Positions 15,683 through 23,273 are shown, counted from the stretch's first letter. The stretch: 36,450 nt of DNA from Bryobacterales bacterium (GCA_003132905.1 PKZC01000141.1:4269-40718); one strand, 5' to 3'. Numbers and translations are program-made. The notes: generated from the letters alone by a model not told the origin.

Positions 15683-17016
15683 TGGAAGAGCGGACCCAGT
15701 TTCGAAAGAGAGTCGAGGCCGCTCTCGGCGACGTCGAGATCTTCTTGCGAGAGCCATTCCTTATCGTTAATGCCATATGGCATTTCGAACGAGAGGAGTT
15801 CGGAAAAGCGCAGGAACGAGTAATCCTGATGCACGAGATCCGCTTTGCGCGTGAGGATATCCGTCCATAGATGGACCTGCACCAATACGGCATCGTTGTG
15901 CTCTATCTGCTTGATTCCTGATAGCAGATCAGCTTCGTATTTCGATGTCTTGATGCCATCCATCGTGAAAATGTAGGAGGGTGTAATCTCCAGGTACCAG
16001 ACACCGTCCATTTTCTTGAAATACCCTCTGAAGGCAAGATGCCGGATGTAACTGGTACGGCCGGACGGGTATTTCTGCACCACGGTTCGGAACTGCTCTG
16101 CAATGGATCCCGAGAAATCGACGCGCCGCGGCCTGAAATCTTTTGCTGCAGCAAAGTAATACATATCATCATCCTTGCGCCTGCGGACGTTCCACTCATT
16201 GAGGCGCTCGGTGAGCGAGCGGTTAAGAAGTCTGACAAACTGACGCTGGCGGTTTTGGTCGTCCGACTCGGCCCATTCCGAAGCATCGAATGTCTCGTGG
16301 GTGCCGGCATCGCAGAAGCGGTTCCATGGATATTGTGAGAGATCGTGGAAGGAAAGAATGTTCCCGTCAGAGAGAAACCACTCCGGCCCTATTTCGACCT
16401 CAATCTCTCTAGCTTGGGCCCATAGCTGGCGAACGTCGCGGATATTGGTCTGGGCGATGTGTAGGTGTGAGGCGTAGTGCGAGACGCGCAGAAGATTCGA
16501 ATATAGCCTCTCCGTTCTGGGCCGCGGCGATAGGTACGCGCCCGCTTCTTTTGGCGCCGCGAGGCGTAGGAGGGCGTCCGCCGTAGTCGTGTCGAATCTC
16601 GAATCGGCCTTGACGATCGAGACCCGCCGCGCCGCGCGGTCTTCCGGATGGGCACTGAAGTAAGCCTTGACCGGCACCCAAAAGGCCTGTTCCTCGCTCG
16701 GCCGGGCCATGATTAACAGGACTTCCGCAGTTCCGGCAAGCCAATACTCTAAATCTTCCTCGTCGCAGATATAGTGGAAGCTGTCGCCGCGCTCCCCTGG
16801 CCAGGGACGTTCTGTGGCTTTACTTTGGACCTGGAGTCTAAGATTCGTCATACGGCCTGTTTGGCCGTCGCGAATTTCAATGCATCCATCGATACCGACC
16901 TCAGCAACGGTCGACGGATACCACCAGTAGCCCATCTCGTGGACACGCCGCTCAATCAGGTTTATGCCCTGTTGCCCGAGGAGCGTATTTTGGCCGAGAA
17001 CTTTCAAGGGCTCCAA
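15679..17016 (-). CDS. DUF4365 (DREN) nuclease-APAZ effector of a SPARDA system
   Basis: This 445-residue protein precedes the short Argonaute gene with a 4-nt ATGA overlap. Residues 1-165 match DUF4365, a PD-(D/E)xK-type nuclease: LLGQQGINLIERRVHEMGY, then VAEVGIDGCIEI with Asp43, and LQVQSK with Gln64 and Lys66 as the (E/Q)xK pair. The rest (about 170-445) fits an APAZ domain, the adaptor that docks onto short Argonautes and replaces their missing N-PAZ half. Together the pair matches SPARDA systems, in which guide-directed detection of invading DNA unleashes indiscriminate nuclease activity and kills or arrests the cell. The start is uncertain: TTG at 17016 follows an in-frame TGA directly; TTG at 17007 is an alternative. 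There is no good ribosome binding site. Confidence 0.87.
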   Translation of the reverse strand: MEPLKVLGQNTLLGQQGINLIERRVHEMGYWWYPSTVAEVGIDGCIEIRDGQTGRMTNLRLQVQSKATERPWPGERGDSFHYICDEEDLEYWLAGTAEVLLIMARPSEEQAFWVPVKAYFSAHPEDRAARRVSIVKADSRFDTTTADALLRLAAPKEAGAYLSPRPRTERLYSNLLRVSHYASHLHIAQTNIRDVRQLWAQAREIEVEIGPEWFLSDGNILSFHDLSQYPWNRFCDAGTHETFDASEWAESDDQNRQRQFVRLLNRSLTERLNEWNVRRRKDDDMYYFAAAKDFRPRRVDFSGSIAEQFRTVVQKYPSGRTSYIRHLAFRGYFKKMDGVWYLEITPSYIFTMDGIKTSKYEADLLSGIKQIEHNDAVLVQVHLWTDILTRKADLVHQDYSFLRFSELLSFEMPYGINDKEWLSQEDLDVAESGLDSLSKLGPLFQ

Positions 17017-17065
17017 TCACAATGCGGCTAAGAAGTCTGGTCGAGTGCCACATTGGATCGAGCCG

Positions 17066-17071
17066 ATAATA
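17066..17071 (-). promoter_or_regulatory. Possible -10 element upstream of the SPARDA operon
   Basis: TATTAT on the minus strand lies 50 nt before the presumed start of the DUF4365-APAZ gene, in the most A/T-rich stretch of the region (17066-17110). No good -35 hexamer is found at 16-18 nt, so this is weak. It is the only promoter-like signal seen between the divergent genes. Confidence 0.25.
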
Positions 17072-17189
17072 ACACAAAAATACCGTAAAATGTTTGAATT
17101 AGACTATTGAATGGTTTCTACTGCTTGCCCAGTAATATCCTTACTCGCTGCCTCTTCACAATCCCCGCCAGCTAAACCAAAATTACGAT

Positions 17190-17816
17190 ATGTATAACGC
17201 CAAGATCACCATGCTGGGCGTATGGGATACGGTGGGGTCGCTCGGCATTCCGGCCATCTTCGGGGGCGTGGATAATCTGCTCTATGGATTTCTCGATACC
17301 AGCCTGCATCCCGATGTCTTGCACGCTTATCAGGCAATTGCAATCGATGAGCGGCGCATTGAATTTCCGCCGACACTTTGGACTTCACAGCCGGCCAGCA
17401 ATCAGACGCTCGAGCAAATTTGGTTCACTGGCGTCCATTCCGATGTGGGCGGCGGCTACGGCGTCGATCCCTCCACTCAAACCGCCCTGTCCGATATAAC
17501 GTTGAGCTGGATGATGAATAAAGCGTGGGCGCTCGGCCTGCAAACCGATCCAGCGTTTCAGGCTCAGTACGCAAGCTTGGGCGCAAAATATGCCTTGGAT
17601 ACGCTGCATCAATCCTGGAATGTACTGTGGGGATTTCCTCGATCGCGCAGCATCGCGGCAAATGCCTCGCTCGCGAACAGCGCCGTGATCCGTTACCAGA
17701 ACGACCAACCCTACCGGCCCGGCAATCTACAATTCCCGGGCGGCGCGCCAGCGTCCGAATATATAATCGTCCCGGTAGTTACGTCCGCTCAGGCGGCGCA
17801 AGCGGCCGGCGGCTAG
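17190..17816 (+). pseudogene. 5'-truncated DUF2235 (Tle1-like phospholipase/hydrolase) gene
   Basis: The 208-codon frame matches only the C-terminal half of DUF2235 alpha/beta hydrolases: KITMLGVWDTVGSLGIP, HAYQAIAIDERR, FTGVHSDVGGGYGVD (conserved catalytic-type Asp/His region) and LSDITLSWMMNKAWALGL. The N-terminal half, which should carry the GxSxG nucleophile, is absent. In-frame sequence upstream stays open only to 17136 and shows no similarity before TAA at 17133. The gene was probably cut by the neighbouring island. The ATG at 17190 is a chance internal codon, and any product would lack the nucleophile. The 3' end looks normal. Confidence 0.78.
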
Positions 17817-17843
17817 GCGATCCTAAGACGCTACGTTCGCGCC

Positions 17844-18527
17844 CTACTTTTTCGCAAAAACTACGATGTACTGGCTCTTCGGGACCAGTTCGCGCTTCGA
17901 AATCAACCGGAATCCGTTCGCTTCCACTTCTTTGATCAGATCGTCCTGATCCAGGCGAATGTGCTGCACAGCCCGATCCGGATCCGTGCCGGGCATCGCT
18001 CCAGGCCGCTTAAAATACTCGACGATCACCAGCTTCCCGTCCGACAACAAACTGTCGCGAATGTGTTCCAGCATGGCTTCCGGATAATCGAAGTGGTGAT
18101 ATACGTCCAGCACCAGCGCGGCTTCCAGCGTATCGGCCGGCAGGTTCGGATCGCGATCGGTCCCTAGCACGAACTGAACATTGTTCAAGTGGCTGAGTTG
18201 CGCCTTGGTCTTCGCCTTATCCAGAAAATCGCCCTGGATATCCTCGCCGATCACATGGCCCGTGTCGCCCACCGCATGGCTCAGGTAAGGCAGCATAAAT
18301 CCAACCCCGGTGCCGACGTCGGCCACCGTCGCGCCAGGCTTCAGATCCAGCGCATCCACAATGTCGCGCGGCCTCTGCCGCTCACTGCGCGCCGGATCGG
18401 CCAATCCCTTCGCCACGTTCTCGCGGCCTTCGTGAGTCTTGTAGCCTTCGTTGGCGGTGGTAGCAACCTGCGCGCATAATGCGATCGGAAACAGGCTGAC
18501 CAGAAACAAACTGGCGATCTTTTTCAT
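17844..18527 (-). CDS. Class I SAM-dependent methyltransferase-like protein with signal peptide
   Basis: The 227-residue protein starts with a convincing Sec signal (MKKIASLFLVSLFPIALCAQ, cleavage near residue 19). A Rossmann methyltransferase fold follows: motif I ADVGTGVG (residues 69-76), motif II GHVIGEDI, and LVLDVYHHFDYPE, then LLSDGKLVIVEYF. Length after the signal is that of small class I methyltransferases. The methyl acceptor is unknown. The ATG overlaps the stop of homoserine dehydrogenase as ATGA, so translation is coupled. SAM is cytosolic, so an exported methyltransferase is puzzling; it may be anchored by an uncleaved signal or act differently. Confidence 0.85.
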   Translation of the reverse strand: MKKIASLFLVSLFPIALCAQVATTANEGYKTHEGRENVAKGLADPARSERQRPRDIVDALDLKPGATVADVGTGVGFMLPYLSHAVGDTGHVIGEDIQGDFLDKAKTKAQLSHLNNVQFVLGTDRDPNLPADTLEAALVLDVYHHFDYPEAMLEHIRDSLLSDGKLVIVEYFKRPGAMPGTDPDRAVQHIRLDQDDLIKEVEANGFRLISKRELVPKSQYIVVFAKK

Positions 18528-19825
18528 AGCGATTTCTCCATGGGCATCGCGAATGGTGGTTCCACTAAGAAGTCATGCGTGGACATCTCTGCCAGCGCCT
18601 CTCGAATCGATTGTTCCGACGTCGGTTCCACGGTGATCACGAACGGCAGATCGTGCGGGTCAGCGCTCGGCAATTGCAGCACCGCCTCCAGGCTAATCTG
18701 TTTATCTGCGAGTACGCCCGCCAGGCTCGCGATAATTCCTGGCCGGTCCCGCACGCGAAATCGCAAATAGTAAGCTGAATGCTGCAGCGTCACTGGTATC
18801 GGCTTGTACTCGCCCAGCCGTTCGTGCGCGAATGGCGACACGCGCGCGGGGCTTCCACAGCGGATCTCGCGCGCTACTCGCATCAGGTCGCTCACCACCG
18901 CCACACCCGTGGGCGCAGCACCCGCCCCGCGTCCATAGTAGAACGTATCTGCCCCATATTTACCGAGCACCCAAACGGCATTGTACGCCCCTTGCACGCC
19001 GGCCAGGATGGTCGACTGCGGAATCAGCGCCGGCCGCACCGACAAGATCAAGCCCGATGGCGTCTGGTGCGCGCCGCAGATCAACCGGATGGTGTGTCCC
19101 AACTTGTGCGCATATTGGAAATCAAGCGGCAGGATGCGCCGGATGCCTTCGGTATAAATATCGGACGGCGTAATCTTTTCGCCGAATGCCAGCGCCGCCA
19201 GGATCGCAAGCTTCGACCGCGCATCGTACCCATCCACATCCGCGCTCGGGTCGGCCTCGGCGTAGCCTAGCCGCTGCGCCTCTTTCAAAACATCGTCAAA
19301 GGACGATCCGTGTTTCTCGATTTCCGTCAGGATGTAGTTGCTGGTGCCATTCAGAATGCCGTAGAGCGTGGTCACCCGGTCGCCCGAAATTCCTTCGCGC
19401 AGCACGGTATGAATCGGGATTCCACCGGCCACGCTCGCCTCCATCGCCAGGTTAATGCCAGCCGCGATGGCACGATCCCAAATCTCAGCGCCGCACAGCG
19501 CCATCAATTCTTTGTTGGCTGTAACTACTGATTTTTTATGCGCAATTGCGGCGTCGATAATTTCGCGTGCCACCGTTGTTCCCCCCACCAACTCCGCCAC
19601 GATATCCACTTCCGGATGTGCCACCACCTCGCGCCAGTTGGAAGTGCGCAGGATGGAATCGTTCCCCGCCGGCTTCTGCGCCCCAATCGACCGGCTGCAC
19701 AATGCCTTCACGCGCAAGGGAAATCCCAGCTTCAGCGCGATCTGTTCGGCATTCTCGGTGAGGATCGCGAGCGTGCCCGAGCCCACATTCCCCAGCCCGA
19801 TGATTCCTACGTTGACCTCCTGCAT
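18524..19825 (-). CDS. hom: Homoserine dehydrogenase with C-terminal ACT domain
   Basis: This 433-residue enzyme converts aspartate semialdehyde to homoserine for threonine, methionine and isoleucine synthesis. The NAD(P)-binding motif is GLGNVG (residues 10-15). The catalytic domain carries AMEASVAGGIPIHTVLREG and YGILNGTSNYILTEIE, plus the EADPSADVDGYDARSKLAIL segment with the catalytic-type Asp and Lys. Residues about 350-430 are an ACT domain (YYLRFRVRDRPGIIASLAGV), expected to give feedback control by threonine. It is not fused to aspartokinase. The start at 19825 lacks an upstream Shine-Dalgarno sequence, and a promoter-like pair places transcription start close to the ATG, so the mRNA may be leaderless. 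The exported methyltransferase gene follows with a 4-nt overlap. Confidence 0.96.
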   Translation of the reverse strand: MQEVNVGIIGLGNVGSGTLAILTENAEQIALKLGFPLRVKALCSRSIGAQKPAGNDSILRTSNWREVVAHPEVDIVAELVGGTTVAREIIDAAIAHKKSVVTANKELMALCGAEIWDRAIAAGINLAMEASVAGGIPIHTVLREGISGDRVTTLYGILNGTSNYILTEIEKHGSSFDDVLKEAQRLGYAEADPSADVDGYDARSKLAILAALAFGEKITPSDIYTEGIRRILPLDFQYAHKLGHTIRLICGAHQTPSGLILSVRPALIPQSTILAGVQGAYNAVWVLGKYGADTFYYGRGAGAAPTGVAVVSDLMRVAREIRCGSPARVSPFAHERLGEYKPIPVTLQHSAYYLRFRVRDRPGIIASLAGVLADKQISLEAVLQLPSADPHDLPFVITVEPTSEQSIREALAEMSTHDFLVEPPFAMPMEKSL

Positions 19826-19833
19826 ATAGCGCT

Positions 19834-19863
19834 ATTATCCGGGATCGAGGCCCTTACTCACAA
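19834..19863 (-). promoter_or_regulatory. Candidate sigma-70 promoter of hom
   Basis: On the minus strand TTGTGA (19858-19863) and GATAAT (19834-19839) are separated by 18 nt. The -10 ends only 8 nt before the ATG at 19825, so the transcript would have little or no leader. Confidence 0.45.
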
Positions 19864-19872
19864 ACTTTGTGA
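19858..19872. promoter_or_regulatory. Perfect 15-bp palindrome over the hom -35 (candidate operator)
   Basis: TCACAAACTTTGTGA is a perfect 7-1-7 inverted repeat and covers the putative -35 hexamer of hom. A repressor dimer bound here could block the promoter. The regulator is unknown. Confidence 0.4.
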
Positions 19873-19928
19873 ATCCTCCGGCCTCTATGATTCAACGTTC
19901 TCGATCCCCGTTACGTCATAATTTTCAA

Positions 19929-20870
19929 ATGCGGCGCTTGATCGCAAGCGGTTTTCTTGCGGTTTTTGTCTTGCTTCCGGTTGCGAGAGCCGATTCTACA
20001 TTCGAAGTTCATAGCGGATTCTGGATCAACCTGCACCACTTCCTGTATGAGCAAGCGACTCTCTATGAACAAGCAAATATGGATACGCCCCCGGCCTCTG
20101 CTTCGCCCGCCTGGCAGAATGCCTTGAATTACTACCGGGGTGAGGTGATCAAGCTGGATCTGATGGCGGACGAAAATGCGCAAACCAACAACCGGCTTTC
20201 CGACCTGGAAGATAAATCCTCGCTGCACGACGCCGGATTGCCAGCCGATCTGATAGCCGTTCTCGAATCCGCTGCCCCTTACTACCGCGAGCATTGGTGG
20301 TCCCAGCACGATCACGCGAACCGTTCCTGGATCGCCGCCGTAGCGCCGCTAGTTTCGAAATATGGCGAATCTCTAAAGAAGGAACTGGCGGCCGCATATC
20401 AAACCGATTGGCCCACAACCGCGATCCGCGTCGACGTCACCGAGTACGCCAATTGGGCGGGTGCTTACACTACCCTTCGCCCCACCCACATTACGATTTC
20501 GAGCGTCAACGCGGGAAATCAGGGCGATGCCGCGCTCGAAATCGTGTTTCATGAAGCATCCCATTCAATCGCTGGTAAAATTCGAGCCGCTCTTACGGAC
20601 GAAGCAAAGGCGCAGAATAAACTATTTCGCCGCAGGGAATTTTGGCACGCGGTGCTCTTCTACACCACGGGCGAAATCGTTCGCCGCCACCTGGACGGTT
20701 ATACTCCGTACGGCCTGAAGAATGGACTCTACGATCGCGCCTGGGCCGGTGCGCCCGAAGTCCTGGATGCGGATTGGAAGCCTTACTTGAATGGAAAAAT
20801 CGACCTCGACACCGCCATTCGCCGCGTTGTAATGGACTATGGCATCCCCGACAAGGCTGCCGCTCGATAG
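19929..20870 (+). CDS. Predicted exported zinc metalloprotease-like protein
   Basis: Starting at ATG 19929 gives 313 residues with a signal peptide (MRRLIASGFLAVFVLLPVARA, cleavage about residue 21). The frame is open further upstream, but the extra 20 residues precede a textbook signal and are dropped. The body contains AALEIVFHEASHSIAGKI with an HExxH motif at His208-Glu209-His212 and a possible third ligand Glu249 in YTTGEIVRR, about 37 residues later, as in gluzincins. Overall similarity to a named protease family was not recognised. The protein is likely periplasmic; the substrate is unknown. It is transcribed divergently from hom across a 103-bp gap. Confidence 0.75.
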   Translation: MRRLIASGFLAVFVLLPVARADSTFEVHSGFWINLHHFLYEQATLYEQANMDTPPASASPAWQNALNYYRGEVIKLDLMADENAQTNNRLSDLEDKSSLHDAGLPADLIAVLESAAPYYREHWWSQHDHANRSWIAAVAPLVSKYGESLKKELAAAYQTDWPTTAIRVDVTEYANWAGAYTTLRPTHITISSVNAGNQGDAALEIVFHEASHSIAGKIRAALTDEAKAQNKLFRRREFWHAVLFYTTGEIVRRHLDGYTPYGLKNGLYDRAWAGAPEVLDADWKPYLNGKIDLDTAIRRVVMDYGIPDKAAAR

Positions 20871-20893
20871 AGTGGCTAGTCCCGATAGCACGT

Positions 20894-21091
20894 TTAGTAG
20901 TGATACCGCGCCTGCAGAAAATCCACTTGCTTCCCGCTCACTTTGTAAACCAGCCGATGCTCTTGCGTGATCCTTCGCGACCAGACACCGGGTCGGCCTC
21001 AACGAGCGACAGAATTCGCAACGCCGCAATGCGATTCGTTTCTACCCACCAGCGCAGGTCTTCCCGAAAATCTGGTTGAAATGCCGCTTTA
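20894..21091 (-). pseudogene. YoeB/Txe-type toxin remnant with internal deletion
   Basis: The N-terminal part reads LKAAFQPDFREDLRWWVETN then [13 protein letters not shown], and the C-terminal part, in another frame, [18 protein letters not shown] then [14 protein letters not shown] and stop. These are the two ends of the YoeB fold. The middle, including the family's PFxGxGKPExLK with its catalytic Glu, is missing: an out-of-frame deletion of roughly 20-25 codons at about 20990-20997. No start codon is left at the 5' end. YoeB toxins cut mRNA in the ribosome; this copy cannot. It sits directly after its antitoxin remnant. Confidence 0.85.
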
Positions 21092-21381
21092 AGGTCCCTT
21101 CGTTGTCCCGACGCCGATTTCCCGCCGCAACCGTTCCACGGTGGAAGCCTTGCCCTTCTTGCGGTCAACTCGTCGAAGCGCGCGAAATAGACGCTTGGCA
21201 TTCGCAGGCGATCGAAGCAGATGCGCCGTTTCCATCAGGCTAGAGAGTTCCTGCGCCGGGATCAGCGCCACATCGGGTGAACCGCGCCTGCGCACAATCA
21301 CTACCTCCTGGTCGTCGACCACCTGATGGAGCACCGTTGCCAGGTTGTCACGAGGCTTCCATAGGTGGTCTCAATCGCCAT
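21089..21381 (-). pseudogene. YefM/Phd-type antitoxin remnant, frameshifted
   Basis: From ATG 21381 the frame reads MAIETTYGS, the usual YefM start. It must then shift by one base (near 21355) to continue DNLATVLHQVVDDQEVVIVR and RRGSPDVALIPAQELSSLME then TAHLLRSPANAKRLFRALR, all strong family matches. The shifted part remains open to 21089. With the broken toxin downstream this is a dead toxin-antitoxin module. A shortened antitoxin from an internal GTG (21334) would lack the DNA-binding N-terminus. Confidence 0.82.
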
Positions 21382-21384
21382 GCG

Positions 21385-22170
21385 CTACTTAGGTTGCTCC
21401 CGATACAACGCAAAAACCGCTCCCAGTGGATCCGCCAGCATCGCCACCCGCCCCCCGCCTTCAAAATCCATGGGACGCAACAAGACCCTCGCGTTCATGT
21501 CCTTCGCCCTTTGGAACGTCTTATCTACATCCGCGGCTTCAAAATAGATCAGCCAATGCGGCGGATCATTCGGGCTATTCTTGTGCGCGGGAGGAACGCC
21601 GCCGATGTAATTCTCTCCGTTCATGATGTGAAGATAACCGGATTCCTTCTCCTGTCCCGGTTTTAGCTTCCATCCGAACAAACCTTCGTAAAATGTTTTG
21701 GCCTTAGCCTGATCCGGAGTGATCAAGTCGGCCCAGCAAAACGCGCCCGCCTCCCCCGTCACGCCGATACCCGGGCGCTGGTTGGCCTGCCATACCGAGA
21801 TATAGGCACCCGTCGGATCCTGGATCAGGGCCGCTCGCCCCCTGTCCTTGATATCGAACGGCGCTTCCACCACCTTACCGCCCAGTTCCGCGGCCTTCTT
21901 GGCAGCTTCGTCCGCGCTCACCACAGCTACATACAGATGCCAGTGGGGTGGAATGCCGGCAGCGCTTTCGCTAGCGCTCATCGTGAATGACCCGGCCGCC
22001 ACGCGTCCCTGCAGCTCCAACAAACTATAAACTTCATCGGGACCGATCGGAACGTCCCGAACAGTCCACCCGAAAAGCGCGGCGTAAAAACTATTCGCCG
22101 CTTTCTGGTTCGAGGATGCCACCTCAATCCAGCAAAACTCGCCGGGTGCAAAACGCTCAACAGTCGGCAT
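21385..22170 (-). CDS. Two-domain VOC family protein (glyoxalase/bleomycin resistance fold)
   Basis: This 261-residue protein has two tandem VOC modules, about residues 8-128 and 138-257. The first begins GEFCWIEVASSNQKAANSFY with AALFGWTV; the second GAFCWADLITPDQAKAKTFY with EGLFGWKL. Both end with a DPTGA/DPLGA motif (ALIQDPTGAYISVWQ and AMLADPLGAVFALYR). This is the CFP30/hydroxylase-like double-VOC group common in soil bacteria. The fold often binds a metal and a small ligand, but the reaction cannot be read from sequence. No signal peptide. It is 3 nt from the start of the broken antitoxin on the same strand, and the next gene is divergent. Confidence 0.9.
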   Translation of the reverse strand: MPTVERFAPGEFCWIEVASSNQKAANSFYAALFGWTVRDVPIGPDEVYSLLELQGRVAAGSFTMSASESAAGIPPHWHLYVAVVSADEAAKKAAELGGKVVEAPFDIKDRGRAALIQDPTGAYISVWQANQRPGIGVTGEAGAFCWADLITPDQAKAKTFYEGLFGWKLKPGQEKESGYLHIMNGENYIGGVPPAHKNSPNDPPHWLIYFEAADVDKTFQRAKDMNARVLLRPMDFEGGGRVAMLADPLGAVFALYREQPK

Positions 22171-22246
22171 GACTGGAGTATAGAGGATTTACATCTTAAT
22201 CGTTCGGTGACAAATCGCAAGCTTATGATGGAAATAAGGTGTCACG

Positions 22247-22576
22247 ATGACTCGTCCCATCACTTCCCGAATCGCGCTCCTCTTCTCTCTGGCACTCGCC
22301 TCCACGGCGCAGCAGGGCCCTCCCGTCCACTCTCTTCCCCCCGAAACCCCGGAAGAAGTTCGCCTGCCGAACGGCAAACTACAACGCGAGGAGATACTGA
22401 AAGCGGATTATCAAAAGAACCTCGAGGACGCCCGCGCACTTTCCAAATTAGCTGACGAACTGAAATCCGATCTGGAGAAGAGCGACTACAATGTCCTGTC
22501 TGTCGGCAACCTGAAAAAGACCGATGATATCGACCGGCTGGCCAAGCGCATTCGCGACCGTCTGAAGCGCTTCTGA
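22247..22576 (+). CDS. Small exported protein of unknown function
   Basis: This 109-residue protein has a short signal peptide (MTRPITSRIALLFSLALAST, cleavage near AQQ). The mature part is a proline-rich stretch (GPPVHSLPPETPEEV) followed by charged helices: QKNLEDARALSKLADELKSD and LKKTDDIDRLAKRIRDRLKR. I recall similar short proteins in Acidobacteriota genomes, but no function is known to me. AAGGTG lies near the ATG as a possible ribosome binding site. It precedes pyrR on the same strand by about 85 nt, but a role in pyrimidine metabolism is not implied by its sequence. Confidence 0.75.
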   Translation: MTRPITSRIALLFSLALASTAQQGPPVHSLPPETPEEVRLPNGKLQREEILKADYQKNLEDARALSKLADELKSDLEKSDYNVLSVGNLKKTDDIDRLAKRIRDRLKRF

Positions 22577-22614
22577 TCCACCCGGAAACGCGCAGTGATT
22601 ATGTTACGCTGATT

Positions 22615-22637
22615 CAGAGCCGTGACCGGATGCTCTG
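22615..22637 (+). other. Short perfect hairpin before pyrR
   Basis: CAGAGC (22615-22620) pairs perfectly with GCTCTG (22632-22637) around an 11-nt loop. It ends 24 nt before the pyrR ATG and includes the region of an alternative GTG start (22644) just downstream. It could affect pyrR translation, but does not match the known PyrR binding loop consensus. Confidence 0.35.
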
Positions 22638-22661
22638 TGAAGAGTGTCGGTTTCCAACCCC

Positions 22662-23210
22662 ATGGTCCCCACACGCGAAAAAGCGCAGTTGATGAGCGCC
22701 TCCGAGATCGACCGCACCTTGGTCCGGCTGGCTCACGAGATACTGGAAAAGACCGAAGACCTGCATCGCCTGGCCTTCATCGGAATCCGCCGCCGAGGCG
22801 TTCCCCTGGCCCTCCGTCTCGCCGAGAAAATCATGAACCTCGAGAACCTCCCAATTCCGGTTGGCTTCCTCGACATCAATTTATATCGCGACGATCTTTC
22901 CACCGTGTCCGAAAAGCCAGTGCACAACGCCACTGAAATTAATTTTCCAGTCACCGGCAAGGACATCATCCTGATCGATGACGTGCTTTACACCGGCCGG
23001 ACCATCCGCGCCGCGCTGGATGCCTTGTTCGACCAGGGACGGCCGTCTCGTGTTCAGTTGCTGGTCCTGATCGATCGCGGCTGGCGCGAGCTTCCCATCG
23101 AAGCTCGCTACGTCGGACGCATGGTTCAGACCAGCGCCAATGAGATCATCGAAGTAAAGCTCCAGGAAATAGACCAGCATGACAAGGTACTGTTAGTGGA
23201 AAAGACCTAG
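22662..23210 (+). CDS. pyrR: PyrR, pyrimidine operon regulator / uracil phosphoribosyltransferase
   Basis: This 182-residue protein (from ATG 22662; a GTG at 22644 would add six residues) matches PyrR. It begins with EKAQLMSASEIDRTLVRLAH and contains the family segment FIGIRRRGVPLALRLAEKI, which binds ribose phosphate. It has VGFLDINLYRDDLS and the PRPP loop IILIDDVLYTGRTIRAALD. In the family it binds pyr mRNA to attenuate the operon and can convert uracil plus PRPP to UMP. Its place directly before pyrB and pyrC fits the regulatory role. A conserved PyrR-binding stem-loop with the expected loop consensus was not recognised in the upstream leader. Confidence 0.95.
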   Translation: MVPTREKAQLMSASEIDRTLVRLAHEILEKTEDLHRLAFIGIRRRGVPLALRLAEKIMNLENLPIPVGFLDINLYRDDLSTVSEKPVHNATEINFPVTGKDIILIDDVLYTGRTIRAALDALFDQGRPSRVQLLVLIDRGWRELPIEARYVGRMVQTSANEIIEVKLQEIDQHDKVLLVEKT

Positions 23211-23213
23211 GAG

Positions 23214-23273
23214 CGCACAGCGCGGAACGCGCTCGAAAAGTGGAAGAATAATCGCGTTCCGCTGCGTTGTGCG
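23214..23273 (+). promoter_or_regulatory. Large inverted repeat between pyrR and pyrB
   Basis: CGCACAGCGCGGAACGCG (23214-23231) pairs with the arm at 23253-23273, which reads cgcgttccgc then tgcgttgtgcg. The 11-bp core CGCGGAACGCG is continuous apart from one bulge, and the loop is 21 nt. The structure fills the 81-nt gap and ends about 18 nt before the pyrB ATG. It lacks a following U-tract. An attenuation or mRNA-stability role is inference. Confidence 0.5.

Larger units (their letters stand above)
13973..17189. mobile_element. Putative defence island between tRNA-Ser and a truncated DUF2235 gene
   Basis: The segment holds an integrase C-terminal remnant and a two-gene short Argonaute system. 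It lies between a tRNA gene and a DUF2235 gene that has lost its 5' half. These are the usual marks of an insertion that has since decayed. I found no clear direct repeats of the tRNA end at the right side. The integrase remnant lies on the 5' side of the tRNA, so the exact element ends and mechanism are unproven. Confidence 0.45.

Noticed and set aside
14243..15757. Longer 504-residue reading of the Argonaute starting at 15757
   Set aside because: The extra 25 residues are Arg-rich and overlap the end of the upstream gene by 79 nt. The ATG at 15682 forms a clean ATGA overlap and fits the family start.
22615..22660. PyrR-binding attenuator before pyrR
   Set aside because: The small hairpin lacks the known PyrR loop consensus and no terminator/antiterminator pair was found.
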